DNA of 5,188 nt from Candidatus Acetothermia bacterium. GTDB taxonomy: Bacteria > Bipolaricaulota > Bipolaricaulia > RBG-16-55-9 > JANLFV01. The DNA lies in contig JAPWVC010000091.1 of NCBI GenBank assembly GCA_028275195.1, forward strand, positions 1-5,188, given 5' to 3'. Below are positions 1-5,155 of the stretch, one piece after another. Under the pieces are notes generated by a model that saw only the letters and a list, made by a program, of their open reading frames with translations, was not told where the DNA came from and searched no databases. Every line of letters starts with the position of its first letter. Positions within the stretch are counted from its first letter, which is position 1. A program made the translations under genes and the position numbers.

Positions 1-426
1 TTGCTCTTGGTCGTAGTTATATCGCTCTGGCTCGCCGCAGGTAAAGGAGAAGGTCCAGGGGTCGCTGGCGTTCCCCGCCCGGTCATAGAGCCTCGCCTGG
101 AGGGTAACCTGCTGGGCGAAGGGGGTGCAAGCGATGGAGAAGGTAATTATCCCGGCCTTTGGCCCCTGAGGGATTGCCAAGGGGGTATTGTAAAACCGGC
201 CATCGACTACGGCGAGGAAGGCGGAGACCACATCGCCATCGGGGTCCTGGAACTGGAGCCGGCCGGTCCCGCCCCCTGCGATGGGGAGGGCCGTGGGGAA
301 GCCGAGCCCGGTGATCTGGGGCCGGTTGGCCCCGCCCCCAAGGGCAACAGAAGCCCCAAGAAAGAGGAGGAATAAAAGTAAGAAGGCCCGTTTGAGCGAG
401 CGGCGGGCAGGACCATTCTGGAGCAT
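1..426 (-). CDS. Exported Ig-like protein of unknown function, 5' part (runs off left edge)
   Basis: The minus-strand frame is open from an ATG at 426-424 to the window edge, giving 142 codons without a stop. The N-terminus looks like a Sec signal peptide: a basic stretch around residues 9-13 (RRSLKR), then a hydrophobic core at about 15-30 (AFLLLFLLFLGASVALG). The mature part is rich in beta-prone residues, with a DPDGDV turn at about 61-66 and a segment resembling an Ig or cadherin-like strand pair (LQARLYDRAGNASDPW, 109-124). Cys100 and Cys130 could form a disulfide outside the cell. No ATG, GTG or TTG lies between this ATG and the in-frame stop upstream, so the start is firm if the frame is right. 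The other frames here give low-complexity Pro/Gly/Ser sequence. There is no good Shine-Dalgarno site; the second c-di-GMP aptamer ends at the ATG. The export signal and c-di-GMP control suggest a surface or matrix role (inference). The family is not recognised and the C-terminus is missing. Confidence 0.8.
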   Translation of the reverse strand, partial: MLQNGPARRSLKRAFLLLFLLFLGASVALGGGANRPQITGLGFPTALPIAGGGTGRLQFQDPDGDVVSAFLAVVDGRFYNTPLAIPQGPKAGIITFSIACTPFAQQVTLQARLYDRAGNASDPWTFSFTCGEPERYNYDQEQ

Positions 427-506
427 CTTTCGGCAGCCCGGCGATCCCTGTGGGACCCGTAGCTTTGCGCCCCCACCTTGCGGTGGGTTTGCCCTTATCG
501 GGATGC
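423..506 (-). ncRNA. Cyclic-di-GMP-I (GEMM-I) riboswitch, second (gene-proximal) aptamer
   Basis: Read on the minus strand, the family's conserved blocks appear in order. GGCAAACC lies at 493-486. A 6-bp stem CCCACC/GGTGGG is closed by a GCAA (GNRA) tetraloop at 481-478. GCGCAAAGC lies at 470-462, followed by ACGGG, and CCGGGCTGCCGA ends at about 430. The G equivalent to Vc2 G20 (position 493), the intercalating A47 (466) and the terminal CCG carrying the C92 equivalent are all kept. This predicts c-di-GMP rather than the cGAMP specificity of G20A variants. The P3 arm is very short (TCCC/GGGA with an ACA loop) and has no 11-nt tetraloop receptor. The outer stem pairs GCATC (506-502) with GATGC (427-423), which contains the AUG of the downstream gene. 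The coordinates include that stem. Confidence 0.88.
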
Positions 507-512
507 TTCCTT

Positions 513-607
513 ACCCTTCGGCAGCCCGGCTGCCCTTCACCTCCTTTCCAGTGTTAGGGCCCGTGGCTTTGCGCCCCCGCCTCTCGGCGGGTTTGCCTTT
601 ATCGGGT
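513..607 (-). ncRNA. Cyclic-di-GMP-I (GEMM-I) riboswitch, first (promoter-proximal) aptamer
   Basis: The minus strand carries the canonical series. GGCAAACC is at 597-590. The stem CCCGCC/GGCGGG has a GAGA (GNRA) loop at 585-582. GCGCAAAGCC is at 574-565, then ACGGGCCCTAAC. A 3' hairpin GGCAGC-CGG-GCTGCC lies at 534-520, followed by GAA. The bases equivalent to Vc2 G20 (597) and A47 (570) are unchanged, so c-di-GMP is the predicted ligand. The outer stem is ACCC (607-604) with GGGT (516-513). The P3 arm is longer than in the second aptamer and contains CCTAAC facing GAAGG, close to the CCUAAG/UAUGG 11-nt receptor that docks a GNRA loop in this family. The aptamer begins only a few bases after the predicted transcription start and sits in tandem with the second copy. 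Confidence 0.9.
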
Positions 608-616
608 TCGGCAAGA

Positions 617-645
617 ATTATACACCAAATGAGCGCGTTAGACAA
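617..645 (-). promoter_or_regulatory. Sigma-70-type promoter for the tandem riboswitch leader
   Basis: On the minus strand a perfect -10 hexamer TATAAT (622-617) lies exactly 17 bp after TTGTCT (645-640), which matches the -35 consensus TTGACA at 4 of 6 positions. The expected start is near 610-611. That places the first c-di-GMP aptamer directly at the 5' end of the transcript, as expected for a riboswitch leader. The site lies in the divergent gap with the permease gene, whose own promoter must be close by or overlapping. A weak plus-strand TATACA at 619-624 is the only candidate seen for it. Confidence 0.8.
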
Positions 646-673
646 GAGACCCGGCCAATGTTACGATGCGGGG

Positions 674-1630
674 ATGAGGCCGAATCGCAAGAGCTATCTC
701 CCCCAGGCCGCTCTCTTGTCGGCCACCGTCATTTGGGGCTGGACCTTCGTCTTGGTAAAGGAGGGGGCGAGCGAGCTCGGCCCGCTCACCTTCCTCGCCC
801 TGAGGTTCGCCCTCGCTCTCTTTGCCATATTGCTCCTCTTCTGGGGGAGGCTCCGTCGAGGAGGCCTGAACTGGGGGACGCTCCGTGCCGGCCTCTGGAT
901 CGGGCTGAGCCTCTTTTCCGGCTACCTCTTCCAGACCTGGGGACTGCTCTATACCACCGCCACAAAGAGCGGCTTCATCACGGGCCTATCGGTGATCCTC
1001 GTCCCGCTCCTCTCAGCCCTCGCCTTCAAGGAGGAGGCGCGCCTCCGCGTCCCCGCGCGGGGATGGCTCGGGGCCGGGCTCGCGGCCCTCGGCCTGGGGC
1101 TGATCCTCTTCGGCCAGGGCGAGGCCGCGGGACTGGAGCTGAGGCTCAACCTCGGGGACCTCTTGACGCTCCTTTGTGCCTTCTCCTTTGCCCTCCAGGT
1201 CATCTCCATCGGGCGGTTCGTCAACCCCGGGAATTATCCAACGATCCTGGTCATCCAAATCGGGACCGTTTTCGTGCTCAGCCTAGCCGGAGCCCTCCTG
1301 GTCGAGCATCCGCGACTGGCGATGACGATCTCTCCCAAAGGTTGGGAAGCAATCCTCATCACCGGCCTTTTGGCAACCGCACTGGCCTTCTTCATCCAGA
1401 ACAGGTTCCAGCCGCTCTCGACCCCCACCGAGGCGGCGATCATCTTCTCCGCCGAACCGGTCTTCGCCGGCCTCTTCGGGTATCTCCTGCTCGGCGAGCG
1501 ACTAACGGGCTTACAGCTCCTCGGCGCGGCAGCGATCTTGGGCGGGATCGTCGCCTCGCAGTTGCCGGGTCAGCACCCTGCCGCAGTGGAGCAATCCCTC
1601 AAGCGACGAGGGGAGGAAGAGAATGAGTAA
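674..1630 (+). CDS. EamA/DMT-superfamily permease (drug/metabolite transporter)
   Basis: This is a 318-residue integral membrane protein of the usual EamA length, with two homologous halves at about 10-147 and 160-297. Roughly ten hydrophobic helices can be drawn, near 12-28, 38-57, 73-92, 99-118, 130-147, 160-178, 188-210, 225-243, 253-274 and 279-297. Family hallmarks are WGWTFVLVKE in the first helix, LRFALA in the second, and AEPVFAGLFGYLLLGERLT near residues 260-278, followed by a Gly/Ala-rich last helix. The C-terminal tail (SLKRRGEEENE) is charged. The family exports or exchanges small metabolites such as amino acids; the substrate cannot be told from sequence. The start at 674 puts the N-terminus just before helix 1. 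An in-frame ATG at 629 would add 15 residues, and neither start has a good Shine-Dalgarno site. Upstream lies the divergent riboswitch promoter; downstream lies an IS remnant. Confidence 0.9.
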   Translation: MRPNRKSYLPQAALLSATVIWGWTFVLVKEGASELGPLTFLALRFALALFAILLLFWGRLRRGGLNWGTLRAGLWIGLSLFSGYLFQTWGLLYTTATKSGFITGLSVILVPLLSALAFKEEARLRVPARGWLGAGLAALGLGLILFGQGEAAGLELRLNLGDLLTLLCAFSFALQVISIGRFVNPGNYPTILVIQIGTVFVLSLAGALLVEHPRLAMTISPKGWEAILITGLLATALAFFIQNRFQPLSTPTEAAIIFSAEPVFAGLFGYLLLGERLTGLQLLGAAAILGGIVASQLPGQHPAAVEQSLKRRGEEENE

Positions 1631-1666
1631 GGCCGACAGGGGTGAGGGGTAATTGAGCACCTGCGA

Positions 1667-1688
1667 TTGACTTCTCCCCTCAAGTCAA
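1667..1688. repeat. 7-bp inverted repeat abutting the IS left end
   Basis: TTGACTT (1667-1673) and AAGTCAA (1682-1688) are perfect inverted copies around an 8-base loop, ctcccctc. The repeat ends one base before the left inverted repeat of the insertion sequence. No T-run follows, so an intrinsic terminator for the permease gene is doubtful. An alternative pairing of TGAGGGG (1643-1649) with CCCCTCA (1676-1682) competes with it. It could be a weak terminator hairpin or simply the DNA into which the element inserted. Confidence 0.45.
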
Positions 1689-1689
1689 G

Positions 1690-1703
1690 GGCGCCGTTAA
1701 GAT
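1690..1703 (+). repeat. Left terminal inverted repeat of the IS
   Basis: GGCGCCGTTAAGAT is the inverted counterpart of 2318-2331, with a single G/A difference at its fourth base. It begins the insertion sequence 59 bp after the permease stop codon. Confidence 0.82.
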
Positions 1704-1731
1704 CCTGTTTTTGGTAAACTGGATAGGGGTG

Positions 1732-2324
1732 ATGAGCATGGTAAGCTTCCTCAAGATGGATAACCTCATCCAGCACGAGATGGAGCGAGCTGGGCCATCG
1801 CACTGGCCCTTGCGGCCTACGCTTTGGGCCTCGTAAGTCGAACTTCCTTCCGCAAGACAGCCCAGCTCCTCCGTGGACTGGGAGCCCAGATCTCCCATGC
1901 CGCCATAGCAGGAGCGCTCCTGGCGGTCCACCCTTCGGGTCCGCCTTGGAACTGGAAGGAGAAGTTCGCCTGCAATTGGGCGATCTGGAGGGGAGAGCTG
2001 CCAGCCCGCATCGTCGTCGATGAGACCCGTGTGAAGGTGGGCGGGCGTAAGTGCTGGATCTTCGCCGCCATTGACCCAGCCACCAGGCGAGTCCTCTACC
2101 TGCGGGCTTTCCGGGAAAGAGGACTGTGGCAGACCTGCCAGTTCTTCCAGGAGCTGCGGCGTCTCTATGGCCGCTGGGCTGCGGAGGCGATCGTCGATAG
2201 TGGGCCATGGTACCAGGGGGCCCTGTGGCGGCTGGGGCTGACCAGCCTGCGCCACTGGCTGGAGCTGTATGCCTGGCATTACAACCAGTTCCTCATGGAA
2301 AGGGGGTTATCTGCCCCATCTTAA
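1732..2324 (+). pseudogene. IS6/IS240-type DDE transposase, frameshifted and internally deleted
   Basis: The likely original start (ATG 1732 or 1738) lies in a frame that stops at 1834-1836 after MVSFLKMDNLIQHEME. The rest of the protein continues in the next frame, open from 1764 to the TAA at 2322-2324, so at least one frameshift separates the N-terminus from the body. The body carries a helix-turn-helix-like segment (LGLVSRTSFRKTAQLLRGLG) and the DDE core. The first acid is in VVDETRVKVGGRKCWIFAAI (codon 2019-2021). The second lies 59 residues later in IVDSGPWYQGALWRLGL. The third, which should follow about 35 residues on, is absent: the sequence jumps after WRLGLT (about 2243) to SLRHWLELYAWHYNQF, normally the C-terminal helix. 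About 40 residues appear lost. No functional transposase is expected. Assignment to IS6/IS240 rests on motif spacing and the inverted repeats. Confidence 0.8.
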
Positions 2325-2331
2325 CGGTGCC
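2318..2331 (-). repeat. Right terminal inverted repeat of the IS
   Basis: The plus strand reads ATCTTAACGGTGCC, the inverted partner of the left end at 1690-1703. The transposase stop codon (2322-2324) lies inside it. It ends 32 bp before the nagA start codon. Confidence 0.82.
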
Positions 2332-2351
2332 GCTCCATCACTGGGCAGTAG

Positions 2352-2357
2352 AAGGAG
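2352..2357 (+). promoter_or_regulatory. Shine-Dalgarno site of nagA
   Basis: AAGGAG lies 6 bases before the ATG at 2364 and fixes that start. It sits in the short stretch left between the IS end and the gene, so translation signals are intact even though no clear promoter is seen there. Confidence 0.85.
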
Positions 2358-2363
2358 AGCGGG

Positions 2364-3539
2364 ATGAGGCTAGAGGAAAAGCGCATCGTGATCCAGGGGG
2401 CTCATCTCATCTTTCCTGATCATATTGCTCGACAGGATCTGATCATCGCGGGCGGGAAGCTCGCTAAGCTCAAGATCAGAAGGTTTGGCCGTCTATGCGC
2501 TGCAAGAGCAACGATCCTCGAGGTCAAGGGGCTTTATGTCTCACCAGGCTTCATCGACCTTCAAGTCAACGGGGGAGGCGGCCGCGACTTCATCGAGGCC
2601 CAGGAAGAAGAAGCTAAGAGGATCGCCTCCTTCCATGCTAGCCATGGGACGACGGGGCTCTTAGCGACCTTAGTCACCGCTCCAATAGATCAATTGCGGC
2701 AGGCTCTGGAGTCCATCAAGCGCGCCCGGGCCGAAGGGATCTTGGGGGTCCACCTCGAGGGGCCGTTCATAGCTATGGGGCAAAGAGGGGCGCATAATCC
2801 CAAACACATCCTGGAGCCCTCATTGGAGCAGCTCCGGGCTTTAACAGCCGGCTATCGCGACCTGATCCGAATCGTAACCCTGGCGCCCGAGTTCCCCGGC
2901 GCGGATCGCTTGATTGAAGAAGTCCAAGAGTTCGCCATCCCCGCCCTCGGCCACTCCAACGCCACTTACGAGGAGGCTCTTGCCGCAGTGAATAAGGGTG
3001 TGAAGTTGTTCACCCACCTCTTCAACGCCATGAGCGGGTTCCACCATCGCGAGCCTGGGGCCGTCGGCGCGGCCTTGGAGGGAGAGGCGATGGTCAGCTT
3101 GATTGTTGATGGGGTCCATGTTCACCCTGCGGCGGTGAGGCTGGCCCTCAAGGCAAAAGGGATCGATAAGATCTGCCTCATCACCGACAGCATCAGCGCC
3201 GCTGGGCTTGGAGATGGGCGATATTCCCTGGGAGGCCAGGAGGTCCTCGTCGAGGGCGGAGTGGCCAGATTAAGAGATGGGACCCTAGCCGGGAGCACCC
3301 TGACCATGGAGAGAGCGGTGAAGAACTTCATGGAGTTCACCGGCTGCTCCCTCCCGGAGGCCGTTCGGGCGGCTAGCTTGAACCCGGCGAGGCTCCTCGG
3401 GCTGGATGGGAGGAAAGGGAGCCTAGAAGAGGGGAAGGATGCCGACCTTGTGATCTTCGATGGGGACTTGAATGTCCATTACACGATCGTCGGGGGACGG
3501 ATCGTCTATGCCCGGGATGAGGCTGAAGATCGTCGCTGA
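2364..3539 (+). CDS. nagA: N-acetylglucosamine-6-phosphate deacetylase
   Basis: A cytoplasmic amidohydrolase that converts GlcNAc-6-phosphate to glucosamine-6-phosphate plus acetate, the first committed step of amino-sugar catabolism and cell-wall recycling. The 391 residues match the family's usual length. The fold starts with a small beta domain (about 1-57). Residues 61-73, PGFIDLQVNGGGG, have Gln67-x-Asn69 in place of the His-x-His of dinuclear members, as in the single-metal E. coli type. Metal ligands are Glu132 (HLEGPF), His197 (LGHSNATYEE) and His218 (THLFNAMSGFHHREPG). His252 (DGVHVHP) is the expected substrate-contacting residue and Asp275 (ITDSISAAG) the catalytic acid/base. The end has the usual SLNPARLLGL and GKDADLVIFD motifs. 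The last 23 bp overlap nagB, which performs the next step. The IS remnant directly upstream may have replaced the native promoter region. The identification is secure. Confidence 0.97.
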   Translation: MRLEEKRIVIQGAHLIFPDHIARQDLIIAGGKLAKLKIRRFGRLCAARATILEVKGLYVSPGFIDLQVNGGGGRDFIEAQEEEAKRIASFHASHGTTGLLATLVTAPIDQLRQALESIKRARAEGILGVHLEGPFIAMGQRGAHNPKHILEPSLEQLRALTAGYRDLIRIVTLAPEFPGADRLIEEVQEFAIPALGHSNATYEEALAAVNKGVKLFTHLFNAMSGFHHREPGAVGAALEGEAMVSLIVDGVHVHPAAVRLALKAKGIDKICLITDSISAAGLGDGRYSLGGQEVLVEGGVARLRDGTLAGSTLTMERAVKNFMEFTGCSLPEAVRAASLNPARLLGLDGRKGSLEEGKDADLVIFDGDLNVHYTIVGGRIVYARDEAEDRR

Positions 3540-4293
3540 TTACGAGGAGTTGGGCCGTGAGGCGGCCCGGCTTGTCGCCCGCCAGATCCTGCTCAAGGAG
3601 GATTCGGTCCTCGGCCTCCCCACCGGCGAGACCCCGATCGGGATGTATCGCGAGCTAGTCCGGATGAGCAGGGAGGGCCTCCTCAACTTCTCCAAGGTCA
3701 TTACCTTCAACCTCGACGAGTATGTCAGCCTCGAGCCCTCTCATCCCCAGAGCTTCCACCACTACATGCAGGTGCACCTCTTCGGCCATCTTGCCATCCC
3801 TCCTGAACAGATCCATATCCCCGACGGCACCGCCGCCGATCTTGAAGAGGAGTGCCAAAGGTATGAAGAGGAGATCGCCCGCCACGGGGGCATAGACCTC
3901 CTGGTCCTTGGGCTCGGGCTCAATGGCCATATCGGCTTCAATGAGCCCGGCTCAGACTGGGGGACTATGACGCGGCTAGTAGTCCTCTCGGAGGAGACAC
4001 GACGGCGGGAGGCGGGGCGATTCGGGGGCCTGGATTTGGTTCCTACTCAGGCGATTACGATGGGGATCAAGACGATCATGCGAGCGAGGAGGCTCCTCCT
4101 TTTGGCCTCGGGGGAGGAGAAGGCCGGGATCGTAAGGGAGGTGCTGCAGGGCCCTATCGTTAAGGAGGTCCCTGCCTCGATCCTTCAACTCCATCCCGAT
4201 GCCACCATGATCTTGGATGCCGCAGCGGCCTCCAAGCTCAATCTATGCCGAGTGGGAGGAGCCTCAGCCGGTCGGCCTCGAACTCCGGGATGA
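3517..4293 (+). CDS. nagB: Glucosamine-6-phosphate deaminase
   Basis: Converts glucosamine-6-phosphate to fructose-6-phosphate and ammonia, feeding the nagA product into glycolysis. At 258 residues it is the short form, like the Bacillus enzyme, without the longer C-terminal allosteric part of E. coli NagB. Motifs: LPTGETPIGMY (34-44) for phosphate binding; FNLDEYV with catalytic Asp67; HPQSFHHYM (76-84); GLGLNGHIGFNEPG with Asn136, His138 and Glu143; and LSEETR near 157-162. Asn136 stands where E. coli has Asp141, a substitution I believe is common in short NagB proteins. The chosen ATG lies inside the 3' end of nagA (23-bp overlap) and aligns with the family N-terminus; an upstream in-frame GTG-like start (3472) would only add nagA-overlapping sequence. 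Translation is probably coupled to nagA. The last 18 or so residues, after AASKL, are not family-like and lie over the end of the convergent propeller gene. Confidence 0.96.
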   Translation: MRLKIVADYEELGREAARLVARQILLKEDSVLGLPTGETPIGMYRELVRMSREGLLNFSKVITFNLDEYVSLEPSHPQSFHHYMQVHLFGHLAIPPEQIHIPDGTAADLEEECQRYEEEIARHGGIDLLVLGLGLNGHIGFNEPGSDWGTMTRLVVLSEETRRREAGRFGGLDLVPTQAITMGIKTIMRARRLLLLASGEEKAGIVREVLQGPIVKEVPASILQLHPDATMILDAAAASKLNLCRVGGASAGRPRTPG

Positions 4294-5140
4294 GCAGCAG
4301 CTTCCGGGTAAGGTCCACGGTAAGATCCGCCGGGGCCTTCAGGCCCTGGGCGAAGAGCGTGACCGAACCGTCAGGCCCGCGCTTAAAGATCCGCCCGCCG
4401 GTGTAGTCGCTGATATAAAGGTTCCCCGCGGCGTCGAAGGCCAAACCATCTCCTCCGCCGAAGCCCTCCCCGATCACCTCAGCGGAAGAGCCGTTCGGCT
4501 CGATTTTGAGAAGCTTGCCCGTGCTGGAATCGATCACTAAGAGGTTACCGGCCCCATCGAAGGCCAGGCCGTTCGGGGCTTGCAGTTCGGGGAAACGGGC
4601 CCGTTGGGCAAAGATCCCTACCCCACCGCAGAGGCAAGTCCGCATGGTGAAGATCAGCCCGAGCTGGGTGTCCGAGATGTAGAGCCGATCAGATGAGGGA
4701 GCGATAGCCACATCGTTGAGGAAGGCCGGCCTTCGAGGGAAGTCCTCTGGGCTGAGGAAGATCTCCTTATGCCCATTGAACGAGACTCGCCAGACCTTGT
4801 CGATGTCCGCGACATAGAGGGCCTCTCCGTAGATGGCGAGCCCTTTCGGATCATCCAGCCCGAGCGCAAGGTCCTTTAATACCCCATCCTCGAGGACCAT
4901 GATCTTCCCATCGCCTGTCCGGCCCGGCCTCCCGAGGTTCGAGATGTAATACTTTCCCCCGGGCCCGACGACCACCGACTCCGGGGTCGAGAAGCCGGTG
5001 ATCACCTCGCCATATTCGCCCTCTCCGCTGCTGCCCACCTGAGCCTGGTGGGGCTGTGAGACCTGTGGAGCCCTAGTGCCGAAGAAGACCAGTAAGACGA
5101 GCACCGCTCCGAGAGCTGCTAGCCAGAGATAACGGCTCAT
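4238..5140 (-). CDS. Exported NHL/SMP-30-like six-bladed beta-propeller protein
   Basis: This 300-residue protein has an N-terminal signal peptide or membrane anchor (hydrophobic residues 4-21) and a polar linker to about residue 45. Six repeats of the NHL/SMP-30 type follow, each with a pattern like GLAFD-x-x-GNLYISD. They begin near 53 (TPESVVV), 98 (PKGLAIY), 141 (LNDVAIA), 189 (PNGLAFD), 231 (DGLAFDA) and 270 (PADLTVD). Four residues fall where SMP-30/gluconolactonase proteins bind a divalent metal and substrate: Glu55, Asn142, Asn190 and Asp232. A lactonase-type or sugar-binding role outside the cytoplasm is therefore possible but unproven. NHL propellers are also often non-enzymatic, binding proteins or ligands. 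No lipobox Cys is present, and a CxC pair lies at 169-171. The start has an excellent ribosome site. The 3' end overlaps nagB by 56 bp. The last blade is more degenerate than the others. Confidence 0.88.
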   Translation of the reverse strand: MSRYLWLAALGAVLVLLVFFGTRAPQVSQPHQAQVGSSGEGEYGEVITGFSTPESVVVGPGGKYYISNLGRPGRTGDGKIMVLEDGVLKDLALGLDDPKGLAIYGEALYVADIDKVWRVSFNGHKEIFLSPEDFPRRPAFLNDVAIAPSSDRLYISDTQLGLIFTMRTCLCGGVGIFAQRARFPELQAPNGLAFDGAGNLLVIDSSTGKLLKIEPNGSSAEVIGEGFGGGDGLAFDAAGNLYISDYTGGRIFKRGPDGSVTLFAQGLKAPADLTVDLTRKLLLIPEFEADRLRLLPLGID

Positions 5141-5146
5141 CTCTCA

Positions 5147-5152
5147 CCTCCT
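5147..5152 (-). promoter_or_regulatory. Shine-Dalgarno site of the propeller gene
   Basis: On the minus strand AGGAGG, extended to AGGAGGTGA, lies 6 bases before the ATG at 5140-5138. It is a near-perfect match to the 16S rRNA tail and fixes the start. Confidence 0.88.
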
Positions 5153-5155
5153 CAC

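Larger units (their letters stand above)
1690..2331 (+). mobile_element. Decayed IS6/IS240-like insertion sequence
   Basis: Imperfect terminal inverted repeats bound the element. The left end is GGCGCCGTTAAGAT (1690-1703). The right end reads GGCACCGTTAAGAT on the minus strand (2331-2318), identical at 13 of 14 positions. The GGCaC-GTT pattern resembles IS6-family ends such as IS26 (GGCACTGTTGCAAA). The interior encodes a damaged DDE transposase in the same orientation as the flanking genes. The length of 642 bp is short for an IS6-type element (usually about 750-850 bp), in keeping with the internal deletion seen in the transposase. The 8 bases outside each end (aagtcaag and gctccatc) do not match, so no target-site duplication is visible. 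The element is probably immobile now. Confidence 0.82.

Noticed and set aside
1..375. Plus-strand open frame of 124 codons at the left edge
   Set aside because: The product is Gly/Glu/Pro-rich with no fold-like pattern. The minus strand over the same bases encodes a signal peptide and a protein-like sequence preceded by a promoter and riboswitches.
207..476. Minus-strand 89-codon frame overlapping the leader and the exported protein
   Set aside because: It starts inside the second aptamer and its body is Pro/Ser/Gly-rich low complexity. The neighbouring frame beginning at the ATG at 426 is the better gene.
424..607. The repeated CTTTGCG...GGTTTGCC units considered as a CRISPR-like or dispersed repeat
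   Set aside because: There are only two copies, with differing interiors. Conservation follows the GEMM-I aptamer core exactly, so riboswitches explain it.
281..673. Long N-terminal extension of the permease frame
   Set aside because: These codons run antisense through the two riboswitches and promoter and give no membrane or family-like sequence. The EamA homology begins at about 674.
478..1626. 382-codon plus-strand frame over the permease
   Set aside because: It is an Arg/Pro-rich shadow of the EamA gene, without hydrophobic helices.
1643..1688. Intrinsic terminator after the permease gene
   Set aside because: Two alternative 7-bp stems exist but neither is followed by a T-run, so it is listed only as an inverted repeat.
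1570..2279. Minus-strand frames of about 200 codons across the insertion sequence
   Set aside because: They are antisense to the transposase remnant, which has recognisable DDE motifs. The antisense products show no motif and cross the IS boundary.
4217..4540. Plus-strand 107-codon frame after nagB
   Set aside because: It is a shadow opposite the propeller blades, with no start signal of its own and a Pro/Arg/Glu-rich product.
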